Shown here in pieces: positions 17,157 through 26,700 of a stretch of DNA of 32,965 nucleotides; position 1 is the stretch's first letter, and the number at the start of each line of letters is the position of its first letter. Made by a program: the position numbers and the translations under genes. Source of the stretch: an uncultured Eubacterium sp. (lineage in GTDB: Bacteria; Bacillota; Clostridia; Lachnospirales; Lachnospiraceae); assembly GCA_900551945.1 (NCBI GenBank), contig URYE01000024.1, positions 1 to 32,965 on the forward strand. Direction: 5' to 3'. The notes under the pieces were generated by a model. That model had not been told where the DNA came from. It worked only from the letters and a program-made list of their open reading frames with translations, and searched no databases.

Positions 17157-19547
17157 CTACTTGATTTCATCAATTATTGCTTTCATTGCAATTATATTTT
17201 CCATATTTTCATTCTTAATATTTATATCTGAAAAATTTTGATTACCTGCAAATCTATTTTTCAATACGCAATTCATTATTTGAATAATATTATGCCTATG
17301 ACACACTTCGTTACTTTCATCAAGCACTCTTGCAAATTCCATATAATCCATATTATTTTGTCTTTGAAGCCCTGACTTTGCAAGAACTTTTTCAAGATAC
17401 ATATACATAGACAATACATCAGCATTATCTATATACTTTTGCCATTTCTTTTTATTAATAAGCTTAACTAATAATATAATCATAATTACAATTATTACGC
17501 CTAGCATTATCATTAGCACTACAAATATTTTTGTATCAATAATACTTGACAATTTATCAGTGCCTGTTTTATTTAAGCTTTGCTCTTGTTCATTTGTATT
17601 CTCACTAATACTTTCTGTTTGTTGTTGATTATCTTGTGCAACACTTTCTGTTTCAGCTTCTGTATTCGATGTATTGTTATCTTCTTTTACAACTTCATTT
17701 TCAATAGCATTTTGTGCATTTTCATTTTTTTGAACTATAGCTTGTGATAAATTAAGTGAAGACACACCAAAAGTTGCACTACCCGGTGTTACTTCAACTG
17801 TAACCCAACCAAAACCATCAATATAAGCTTCTACCCAAGCATGAGCTGCTCTGTCTGTAACAGGTAGTGTTCTTGTAGAATACTCAAAAATATCTTGATT
17901 AGTTTCATCAACAAAACGTTCTATCTGACCATTTCCTACAACACCCTTTGCAATCTGTTCTGCTGTAAGTGCATATCCTTCCACATATCTTGCTGGTATT
18001 CCAGCACTTCTAAGCATCATTACACCAGCACTGGCAAAATATGTACAATACCCTTTTTTACTATCTGTCAAAAAATATGTTATAAAATCCTTACCTAACG
18101 GAACTTTACCAGGACTTGTTGTATATTCATAATTTTCTTTAAGATAATCTCTCACTTTATTGATATAGGCTTCTTTTTGTTCAATTGTAGTACATTTTAC
18201 GTCTCCCAAAATATCAACGATTATCTGTTTTACATCTTCTGGAACATCAAGATATTGTGTATAAACATCTCTTTTATATATCTGTTCCTTAGCTTTTATA
18301 ATATTATATGGATTGTATACACTTAGATTTTTTCTATTTATATCATACTTATAATATATTAATGATGATAAATCATTATCTTCTGAAAAAATGTCAGAAA
18401 ATACTCCAAAACTATCTACATTTATGTCATATATGCTTCCAGCCCTTATTTTATCAGTGTTTTCATAACTCAACGTATATTTATATTTGTCTACAATTTT
18501 ATAAAAATCACCATTTTCTCCCGCAATATAATTCCTTATGCCCTCGTATTTTTCCATAAACTTTATAATATCATCAGTTATATTCGCCTGTTCATCAATA
18601 TTATCATCAGTCCATGAATTATTTACATAATCACGCCCTACAAAGTCGGGAAAATATTGACTTTTACCTGTATTTGCAGTAGTAACTGTAAGCAGCTTGT
18701 CACCAGAATACTCTATCTTATCTACCTTTCCAAGCTTGCCATTGTTTATACCACCATTTGCAACTACATTTCCAAATATTCCACTATCCATAATATTATC
18801 AAGACTTTTTTGTGCTACTGTATTATATTTATTAAATACTTCTGCTCTTTCAAAACTTTCTTCTGGTATCAAAGATACGCACAAATATGCTACTAACCCA
18901 CACGCCAATATCACTATAGTTGTTTGAGCAAATGTTCCCTTGCGATTAACCGTCATTACTCCAAATATAAACATAACACACATTACAATCGCCGTAGTAT
19001 CTGGCATAATATTAAATACGCCAAATAACACAATAAATGGAAGTATTGTAAAGATTGCACCTATCATATTGTGAACGTGAACTACACATATAGATACAAA
19101 AAATGCAATTATTCCAGAAAATACCATTAGTGCTGCAATTCTACTATTATTGTATACATTTCCATCATATCCGCCTATTAGTATACTTTCATAATCAATA
19201 TTATAAGTATATTTTGCAACCTTTAAAACATCATTGATAATCCCAGCTACACCATCTAATACTAACTTATACTTTATTATTCCAAATAACGACATTACTC
19301 CAAGTGGAATTACATATGTATACAACGGCAAAACATCTGAATACATTATCAATACATATATTGCTGATAACGTGAACGCAAATATAATTATTCCCCTACT
19401 TTCAACGTTTGTAAGAGAACAAGAAATAATAATCTGAATAATCCCCCCAGTACCAAGTCCTACAAGAACTATCCTTATAAGATATTCTAATATCTCTTTT
19501 AATATTCTTCTAACCACCTCTGCCTGTTTTATATCATTTTCATACAT
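17157..19547 (-). CDS. Transmembrane transglutaminase-like protein
   Basis: The 796-aa protein has about six membrane spans in the first 230 residues, then an extracytoplasmic region with a transglutaminase/protease-like core. The active-site Cys is about residue 501 (KKGYCTYFASAGVMML) and the His about 569 (RAAHAWVEAYIDGFGW). The acid position that follows reads VEVTPG. A Glu/Gln/Asn/Ser/Thr-rich linker leads to a last span (about 683-711, IFVVLMIMLGVIIVIMIILL) and a cytoplasmic tail of the DUF4129 kind. It is the third gene of the MoxR-DUF58-transglutaminase operon, 25 bp after the DUF58 gene. The family is widespread and its natural substrate unknown; a role at the cell surface is inference. 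Confidence 0.85.
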   Translation of the reverse strand: MYENDIKQAEVVRRILKEILEYLIRIVLVGLGTGGIIQIIISCSLTNVESRGIIIFAFTLSAIYVLIMYSDVLPLYTYVIPLGVMSLFGIIKYKLVLDGVAGIINDVLKVAKYTYNIDYESILIGGYDGNVYNNSRIAALMVFSGIIAFFVSICVVHVHNMIGAIFTILPFIVLFGVFNIMPDTTAIVMCVMFIFGVMTVNRKGTFAQTTIVILACGLVAYLCVSLIPEESFERAEVFNKYNTVAQKSLDNIMDSGIFGNVVANGGINNGKLGKVDKIEYSGDKLLTVTTANTGKSQYFPDFVGRDYVNNSWTDDNIDEQANITDDIIKFMEKYEGIRNYIAGENGDFYKIVDKYKYTLSYENTDKIRAGSIYDINVDSFGVFSDIFSEDNDLSSLIYYKYDINRKNLSVYNPYNIIKAKEQIYKRDVYTQYLDVPEDVKQIIVDILGDVKCTTIEQKEAYINKVRDYLKENYEYTTSPGKVPLGKDFITYFLTDSKKGYCTYFASAGVMMLRSAGIPARYVEGYALTAEQIAKGVVGNGQIERFVDETNQDIFEYSTRTLPVTDRAAHAWVEAYIDGFGWVTVEVTPGSATFGVSSLNLSQAIVQKNENAQNAIENEVVKEDNNTSNTEAETESVAQDNQQQTESISENTNEQEQSLNKTGTDKLSSIIDTKIFVVLMIMLGVIIVIMIILLVKLINKKKWQKYIDNADVLSMYMYLEKVLAKSGLQRQNNMDYMEFARVLDESNEVCHRHNIIQIMNCVLKNRFAGNQNFSDINIKNENMENIIAMKAIIDEIK

Positions 19548-19572
19548 ATATAATTAACACCACCGATTTACA

Positions 19573-20667
19573 TTAATTAATGAATACATCATACATATTG
19601 TTTACTATATCTTTTATTTCAGTATTTCGTATATTGTATACATTATTATTTTCTTTTATATCATTTACTGTAATACACGTTGTCTTTTCTATATAATAAC
19701 TATTGTCATATTGCTGTTCTAACGTTTCAAATACATTTTCAGCACCATTATAGCTTCCTTTTACATTCATAAGGTTATATATAGCACTATTAAGTGATGA
19801 TATATCATCAAACACTAATTCTTCTATCTGACCACTTTCTTCATTCCACAATGCAAACTCAGATAAAATACCATTTTCAGCAAATACATTTCCAACGGAA
19901 TATAACGCACTATATAGCTTATCAAGCATATATCTATCTTCTTCATTTTCCACAGGAATAATATCTGCAACTATAATATTTTTACTTTCAATGCTACTTC
20001 CATATTGCTTTACTATATAATCATCACCTATTGTACTTAAATTCCAATGAATATGATTAATTGCATCTCCTTGTCTATAAGGTCTAAGGTCAATAACTTC
20101 TGTATTGTCATTAGGCTCATAAGAAAATACATAATCTTGTGACACACCTATTTTTTCATAATTACTAACATCTCGTCTATCTTCATCAGCTAGTACTATT
20201 TTAGGCATAACTATTATATTAACTTGCTTTTCAATATTTTTTCTTCCGCAAAACATCATAAACAAATCATATATTTCTAACTCTTTTATATTAACATTCA
20301 AAATACCTGCGTGTTGCGGATTAATATTTATTACAAGTCGTTTTCTTTTATCTATAGTTTTATATACTATATCTTTTTCTAAAAAACTCATAGTAGCCTT
20401 AGCTTTAACGTGTTTAACTAAAATATTTGCAAGTCTATTTTTATTTTTTAACAATAATTTTACTTCTTGACCTTGTATTACAACTTCTTTTTCTACTGAA
20501 ACACTTATATTTGCCATAAGCCATGATATACGCATAAATATACCCGATATTATCGGCAAACATATAAACATAACAAGTAATACAAACACACTGTAATCTA
20601 CAAAAAGTACATTAAGCCATATTACACTTATAAGACATATAATATATCCTATTTTTCTTTTATTCAT
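19573..20667 (-). CDS. DUF58 (VWA-like) membrane protein
   Basis: The 364-aa protein has two adjacent N-terminal membrane spans (about 6-45), a beta-rich middle segment, and the DUF58 signature DLRPYRQGDAINHIHWNLS at 193-211, followed by DDYIVKQYG. DUF58 proteins are regularly encoded with MoxR ATPases and are thought to carry a VWA-like domain acted on by the ATPase. It lies 18 bp after the moxR gene and 25 bp before the transglutaminase. The ribosome site is weak. The precise function is unknown. Confidence 0.85.
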   Translation of the reverse strand: MNKRKIGYIICLISVIWLNVLFVDYSVFVLLVMFICLPIISGIFMRISWLMANISVSVEKEVVIQGQEVKLLLKNKNRLANILVKHVKAKATMSFLEKDIVYKTIDKRKRLVININPQHAGILNVNIKELEIYDLFMMFCGRKNIEKQVNIIVMPKIVLADEDRRDVSNYEKIGVSQDYVFSYEPNDNTEVIDLRPYRQGDAINHIHWNLSTIGDDYIVKQYGSSIESKNIIVADIIPVENEEDRYMLDKLYSALYSVGNVFAENGILSEFALWNEESGQIEELVFDDISSLNSAIYNLMNVKGSYNGAENVFETLEQQYDNSYYIEKTTCITVNDIKENNNVYNIRNTEIKDIVNNMYDVFIN

Positions 20668-20685
20668 AATAATTGTATCTTTCTA

Positions 20686-21627
20686 TCATTTTATTTGAGG
20701 AATTGGTACATTTTTTAAAATGTCCTTTACAGCCTGTCTTGCACTTATTTTCTTACTATTAATACTGTGCTTAACAATTATTCTATGTGCAACCACATCT
20801 TCTATTGTTGTAGTTATATCTGACGGAATTACATAATCCCTGCCATTAATAAAGGCGCAAGCCTTAGCCATTGAAATTATCGCAATACTTCCTCTCGGAC
20901 TTATTCCCTGTTGTATGTAATCTGCTTCTCTGCTTTTCTTTGCAATTTCAGCAACATATCTATATATAACATCATCTACATGAATATTTTTTACAAATTG
21001 CTTTATCTCAATAAGTTCTTCTTTTTGTATTGCCTGATTAGATACCACCCTATTAGAAGAACTTCTATTCTTTAAAATCATCATTTCTTCTTCTACAGAA
21101 GGATACCCCATTGTAAGACATATCATAAATCTATCAAGCTGCGACTCTGGAAGCCTTTGTGTACCTATCGAGCCAAAAGGATTTTGCGTTGCAATAACAG
21201 TAAAAGGCTTAGGTAACATTTTCTCAATACCATCAACAGTTACACTCCCCTCTTCCATAACTTGCAAAAGTGAAGACTGTGTCTTAGGCGATGTTCTGTT
21301 AATTTCATCTGCAAGAAAAAGATTACACATAACTGCGCCTTCTTTATATTCAAACCTACTAGTTTGTTTATTGTATACATTAAATCCAACTATATCCGAT
21401 GGCATTACATCAGGCGTAAACTGTATTCTATTACATTTAAGTCCCAATACCTTAGAAAATGTAAGCGCCATAGTAGTCTTACCAACTCCAGGTATATCTT
21501 CAATCAATATATGACCATCAGCAAACACAGCCATCAAAATCTTTAACACAATCTCATCTTTTCCAACAATAGTTTTCTTAATCTCGTCCCATATTAACTT
21601 AGTTCTATATAAATATTTTTCTTCCAT
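20686..21627 (-). CDS. MoxR-family AAA+ ATPase
   Basis: The 313-aa cytoplasmic ATPase has Walker A GVGKTT at 47-52, Walker B LADEIN at 105-110, sensor 1 ATQNP at 146-150, and the MoxR motif PESQLDRFM. A C-terminal helical lid begins near RGSIAIISMAKACAF. MoxR ATPases act as chaperone-like remodellers of partner proteins with VWA domains; here the partner would be the following DUF58 protein. AAAGGG lies about 13 bases upstream of the ATG, rather far. It is the first gene of a three-gene operon. Confidence 0.93.
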   Translation of the reverse strand: MEEKYLYRTKLIWDEIKKTIVGKDEIVLKILMAVFADGHILIEDIPGVGKTTMALTFSKVLGLKCNRIQFTPDVMPSDIVGFNVYNKQTSRFEYKEGAVMCNLFLADEINRTSPKTQSSLLQVMEEGSVTVDGIEKMLPKPFTVIATQNPFGSIGTQRLPESQLDRFMICLTMGYPSVEEEMMILKNRSSSNRVVSNQAIQKEELIEIKQFVKNIHVDDVIYRYVAEIAKKSREADYIQQGISPRGSIAIISMAKACAFINGRDYVIPSDITTTIEDVVAHRIIVKHSINSKKISARQAVKDILKNVPIPQIK

Positions 21628-21748
21628 AAGTATAAAAATTCCCTTTCTAAAACCATTTCACCATCTATAAACCCAGCTTCCATCGCAAAAAAGCCTACAA
21701 CTCCCACCAATTTATAACAGCCGAACAAATAATAAATATCCTTCAATC

Positions 21749-21754
21749 ATTATA
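21749..21754 (-). promoter_or_regulatory. -10 element upstream of the moxR operon
   Basis: A perfect TATAAT on the minus strand lies 122 bp before the moxR ATG. The -35 region (TTTCAT at a 16-base spacer) is weak. The leader of about 115 nt shows no clear hairpin. Confidence 0.35.
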
Positions 21755-21841
21755 CAACAAAAGTCACAAAATGAAATTACTTTAATACAATTTAACTAAA
21801 TTTTAATAAAATAAATTTATATTTTTCTATCCCCACCACAC

Positions 21842-22080
21842 ACTCTCAATACACACATTCTTATAAAATGTAAATAAAGCAGATAAAAATGGGAGTATGT
21901 TGGGGGATTATGATAAACATTCAATTCCAACTCCCCAACTCTCAACCCCAACCCACATTCTTACAAAAAGTAAATAGGTAAGACAAAAAAGGAGTATATT
22001 GGGGGGAAAATTATAATAAACATTTAATTCCAACTCCCCAACTCTCACCCCCAACCCACATTCTTACAAAAACTAAATAG
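21842..22080 (+). repeat. Tandem direct repeats, about 100 bp, 2.4 copies
   Basis: Units start with ACTCTCA at 21842, 21938 and 22041 (spacing 96 and 103 bp). Each contains a CACATTCTTAYAAAA block at constant offset, then a GGAGTATRTTGGGG block and AAACATTYAATTCCAACTCCCCAA. The third unit departs from the others after the CACATTC block and becomes the left arm of the palindrome at 22056-22340. No long open frame is present. The rest of the 692-bp spacer (21628-21841) holds only the moxR promoter region. Confidence 0.8.
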
Positions 22081-22340
22081 TGGCAGTCCAAAAAGGCAGT
22101 ATATTTGAGAAGTATTATGGTAAGTATTTAGAATATCTTAGATAAGCTGTTAAAAAACAGGGGAAATTGCACACGACGTGCAATTTAGGAAAAAGCGACA
22201 CGACGTCGCATTTTTTACGACCCGTACGTTATCATAAACTCCCCAGCTTATCTTAGATATTCTTAATACTTATCCATCTACTCTCAAATATACTGCCTTT
22301 TTGGACTTTCTCATCTTACTTACTTTTTATAAGAATGTGG
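22056..22340. repeat. 285-bp palindrome overlapping the germination gene 3' end
   Basis: Left arm 22056-22149 and right arm 22244-22340 are complementary over most of their length. They include a perfect 26-base pair (22085-22110 with 22282-22307) and an AATATCTTAGATAAGCTG segment that pairs at 17 of 18. The outer ends are CCACATTCTTA (22056) and its complement at 22340, which supplies the last codons of the germination gene. The centre holds two short GC-richer hairpins. In RNA of either strand it would fold into a very long hairpin. Confidence 0.8.
22164..22209 (-). terminator. Twin hairpins with a terminator-like end behind the germination gene
   Basis: Two hairpins share the same five-base loop (GTCGT on the minus strand). 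The first read has stem GCGAC/GTCGC (22209-22195) followed at once by five U (22194-22190). The second has a nine-base stem AAATTGCAC/GTGCAATTT (22186-22164). The first is a plausible intrinsic terminator 111 bp after the germination gene stop, set inside the larger palindrome. Confidence 0.55.
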
Positions 22341-23732
22341 CAATCTCAAGCGCACTATTTTCCGCTTCAAATCCCCCCAATTAAACGGCACAACAGGATA
22401 AACATAACTCCTACCAGATATCGTCTTATTAAACGCAATAGTACAAACAACAATAATAACCCCCGCAATAAAGCCCCAAAGCCCAAACAACTGCGTCAAA
22501 ATCAACTCAATTATCCTTAAAAACTTCATCGCATACCCCATCTCAAAACTAGCCTGCGAATAAGTTCCCACTGTAACGACTGCCATATAAAGCATAGACT
22601 CTGGATTAAACCACCCCGAGCTTACAGCATACTCACCAACAACAATACCAGCAACAACACTTAATGGCGTTGAAAGAAGCGATGGTGTATTGACTGCTGC
22701 CATCTTAAGACCATCAACAGATAATTCAAGTATAAGAAGCTGAAAAAGCACAGGCACAGTTATTTCATCAGAAATCGTAATAAATTGAAGCCACTCTGGA
22801 ACCCACTGTGGATTATTAAGAAGTAGCAACCACACAGGCGTTAAAAACATACACACCATAGTAAACACAAATCTCGACCATCGAAGATACGTTCCTATAA
22901 TCGGCGCAAAGTTATAATCATCTGGTTCTTCTATCATATCAAACACAGACGTAGGAAGTATCATAACGGCAGGTGAATTGTCAACCATTATAACAACATT
23001 TCCATCAAGAAGCGCCGCTGCCGCAGTATCAGGTCTTTCCGAATACTTAAACTTAGGAAACGGGTCTATCCATCTATGCTCAAAAAGACACTCCGCAAGA
23101 CTTTCAATGTTCATCGTCAATGCTTCTACTTCAATTTTTTGAATACGCCGTTTTATATCACTAACTAAGTTTGGGTCAGCCTTGCCAGAAATATAACAAA
23201 CTGCCACATCAGACTTTGAACTTTCACCTACTTGAAACATTTCAAGACTCAAATTAGTATCTCTAATACGTCGTCTAAGAAGTGCCGCATTATGCACAAG
23301 TGTTTCTACAAAACCATCTCTTGCACCACGAAGCACCCTGTCTTTCCAAGGCTCTGTAACACTTCTCATAGGATAAGTTCTGCAATCAATTAAAATACAT
23401 TGGTCAAAGCCATCAATAAATACAACCGTCATACCAGATAGAAAGCTCTTAACAACTTCGTCTAAAGAGTCGTTTTTTTCAACTTCTGTATAGGGCATAC
23501 CAACTTCAAGAAATGTATCAATATCCTTTAGATTTTCTGGTTTAAGAGAATAGAAAAACTGCATAAGCTTTTCAACAAGTGCTTCTTGTACAAACCCATC
23601 AACAAAATAAAAACCTGCCGTTTTTTCTGCCATAGTAATCTTTCGTTTAAGAATATCAAAATTAGAATCAACTCTTACCTTTTGTTCAAATAACTCCATA
23701 TTCTTAATGGCACTGTTACTAAAACTTCCCAT
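22320..23732 (-). CDS. GerA-family spore germination protein (SpoVAF/GerAA-like)
   Basis: A membrane protein of 470 aa from the ATG at 23732 (MGSFSNSAIKNMELF), preceded by AAGGATGG; the longer frame to 23825 would overlap nifJ by 65 bp. The soluble N-terminal half contains DVAVCYISGKADPNLVSDI, and SERPDTAAAALLDGNVVIMV lies before the first span. The C-terminal half has about four to five membrane spans. GerA proteins sit in the spore inner membrane and act in nutrient-triggered germination. The ERPDTAAA form looks closer to SpoVAF than to GerAA, but this is from memory. No B or C subunit gene follows. It lies 28 bp after nifJ. The last codons (PHSYKK and stop) fall inside a repeat arm. Confidence 0.88.
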   Translation of the reverse strand: MGSFSNSAIKNMELFEQKVRVDSNFDILKRKITMAEKTAGFYFVDGFVQEALVEKLMQFFYSLKPENLKDIDTFLEVGMPYTEVEKNDSLDEVVKSFLSGMTVVFIDGFDQCILIDCRTYPMRSVTEPWKDRVLRGARDGFVETLVHNAALLRRRIRDTNLSLEMFQVGESSKSDVAVCYISGKADPNLVSDIKRRIQKIEVEALTMNIESLAECLFEHRWIDPFPKFKYSERPDTAAAALLDGNVVIMVDNSPAVMILPTSVFDMIEEPDDYNFAPIIGTYLRWSRFVFTMVCMFLTPVWLLLLNNPQWVPEWLQFITISDEITVPVLFQLLILELSVDGLKMAAVNTPSLLSTPLSVVAGIVVGEYAVSSGWFNPESMLYMAVVTVGTYSQASFEMGYAMKFLRIIELILTQLFGLWGFIAGVIIVVCTIAFNKTISGRSYVYPVVPFNWGDLKRKIVRLRLPHSYKK

Positions 23733-23760
23733 TTTATTACCATCCTTAAAAGTATATATT

Positions 23761-26700
23761 TTATTTTCCTGCCATTTTTTTATATCGCTCATACCTTTCT
23801 TTTGCGTCATTTGTAGCTTCTTCAAATAATCTGTCAGCCCTTTGTTTATCTTGCCTTTTCAAATTAACATATCTATTCTCGCCCATTAAAAAGTCAGTAT
23901 ACTCCATAACTGGCGGCTTACTGTCAAGTATAAATGGTATTTCACCCGAAAGTTTCTTTTCAGGATTATATCTAAAAATATTCCAATATCCTGCTTGAAC
24001 AGCTTTCTTTTGCTCATCAACACACTTTGTCATACCACCTTCTATGCCATGATTAATACAAGGTGCATACGCAATTACAATTGATGGGCCATTATATTTT
24101 TCAGCTTCGTCTATTGCCTTAACACATTGGTTCATATCCGCACCTAATGAAACTTGAGCAACGTATACATAGCCATACGTCATCATCATATCTGCAAGAC
24201 TTTTCTTTTTGACACTCTTACCATTACTAGCAAACTGAGCTATAGCTCCAAGATTAGTCGCTTTAGAAGCCTGACCACCCGTATTAGAATACACTTCTGT
24301 ATCAAATACAAGAATATTAATGTCTGCCTTTGTAGAAAGCACATGGTCAAGCCCCGAAAATCCAATATCATACGCCCAACCATCTCCGCCGAATACCCAG
24401 TGTGATTTTTTTGATAAGAACTCTTTATTATTTAAAATGTCATCAATAAGTTTTAACTCATTTTCTTTATTGGAAATGCTCTTATACTCGACAAGCTTTG
24501 CAATTATTTTATCCGCAAGCTTACAATTTATTCTGCCATCTTCATAATATTTTTTATAAGCTTCCACTAATTCCACAAGCTGAGTACGAATATCCTTAAT
24601 AAAATCTTGTTGCCTAGCTTCACTATTTTTCTTAACACCTTTTGACACTTTATCACTCTGTAAAGCTTGATTATCCAATTGTACTTCTTTACTATTGTCT
24701 AGTTTTTCACAATTATTCTTTATCATTCCATCATTACTATTACAACCAAAAGCATTTTCTTTATATTCAAGATTATTTTCCCTAAAATGTAAAATCAACT
24801 TACAAAGCTTGTTAAACACATTATTTCTATTGCCCTCAGAAGCAAGTAACATTCCGTATCCATATTCCGCAGCATCTTCAAATAATGAGTTTGACCACGC
24901 AACTCCCTTTTTATCTTTATTTGTTGTATAAGGAATTGATGGCATAGAACCGCCCCAGATAGAACTACACCCTGTCGCATTTGCTACTATAATTCTTTCA
25001 CCAAACAACTGTGTAACAAGTTTTGCATAAGCCGTTTCACCACAACCTGCACATGCACCCGAAAATTCAAGAAGCGGAGTAAAAAACTGTGAACCTTTAA
25101 CAGTATTTCTTTTAAAATGCTCCCACACCTTGTCATTTTCATTGACTTTCATCGCATAATCAAAATACTTTTGCTGTCTTATAGTTTCGTCTAACTTGCT
25201 AAATTCATCAATTTTATTATTATTTTGTGTTTCTTCATTTAAAGTATCATAAACCTTTGACAAGTCTTTTAAAACTATATTGTTATTGAATTTCTTCATT
25301 GACAGCACATTATTTTTCATATTTCCCGGACACACATTTGCACAAAGCGCACATCCTGTACAATCATAAGAAGATATCGTTATTGCAAAATATTTATCCT
25401 TCTCGCCCACCATTTTCGTATATTTCATGCCATTTGGCGCATTTTTAACAGTAGCTTCATTCAGCACAACGGGGCGAATTACTGCGTGTGGACATACATA
25501 TGAACACATATTGCACTGAATACACCCATCAAAATTCCACACTGGAACATAATTTGCAACGCCTCTTTTTTCAAATGCTGATGTTCCAACTGGAAGTGTT
25601 CCGTCAGCCATATTAAGAAATGCTGACACAGGCAGTTCATCGCCTTTACACACATTGATAGGTTGTTGAATATTTTCTGCAAAACTACACTTATCACAAA
25701 AACCAGCCCTGTCATTGATTACTCCTTTTTCATTATAACAATCACTCTGTTTTGAATTTTTATCAACTAATGTAGAACCCTCAAGTTCTTTATATTTACT
25801 ACTTATATCAACTTCTCGCACTTCTAAAATTGCTCTATCAATAGAGTCGTAATTCATATTGACAATTCGCTCACCCTTACTACTATACGTCTTTTTAACC
25901 ATTTGCTTCATGTATTCAATTGCTTTGTCGCTAGGTATTATATTGGCAACCTTAAAAAATACAGCCTGCATAATAGTTCCTGTTCTATTTCCAAGACCAA
26001 TCTCATTTGCAATCTTATATCCATCAATAGCATATAATTTTATATTGTTATTTAAAATGTATTCTATGTCCGATTTTTTCAATTTCTTAACAATTTCCTC
26101 ATCATTCCATTCACAGTTAATAAGAAATTTGCCATTTTTATTAACTTGCCTTATCAAATCATATTTATCAAGATAACTTTGAACATGACACGCCACAAAA
26201 TCAGCTTTTTCTATAAGATAAGCTGACTTTATCCTTGTCTTACCAAACCTAAGATGTGATATTGTAAGTCCACCTGACTTTTTTGAGTCATATTCAAAAT
26301 ATGCTTGAACCTGCAAATCTGTATAATCACCAATAATTTTTATAGTATTCTTATTAGCTCCAACCGTTCCATCAGCACCCATTCCCCAGAATTTGCAAGA
26401 AATAATATCTTTATTTCCACAATCTAACTCAATGCTGCCTTGTTGCAAGGCTTCTATCTGTTCAACACCACTGTTATCTTGTAAATTTTTTTCGACCTTT
26501 AATGATAAGTGCGTCACATCGTCATTTATTCCAACAGTAAAGTTATTCTTACTCTCATTATTAAAGACAGCTACAATATCTGCTGGTGTTGTATTCTTTG
26601 ATGACAACCCATATCTACCGCCAAGTACTTTAACATTTTCAAACTCCGTTCCCTTTAAAGCAGTTATAACATCTTCACACAAAGGCTCTGCAACTGCTCC

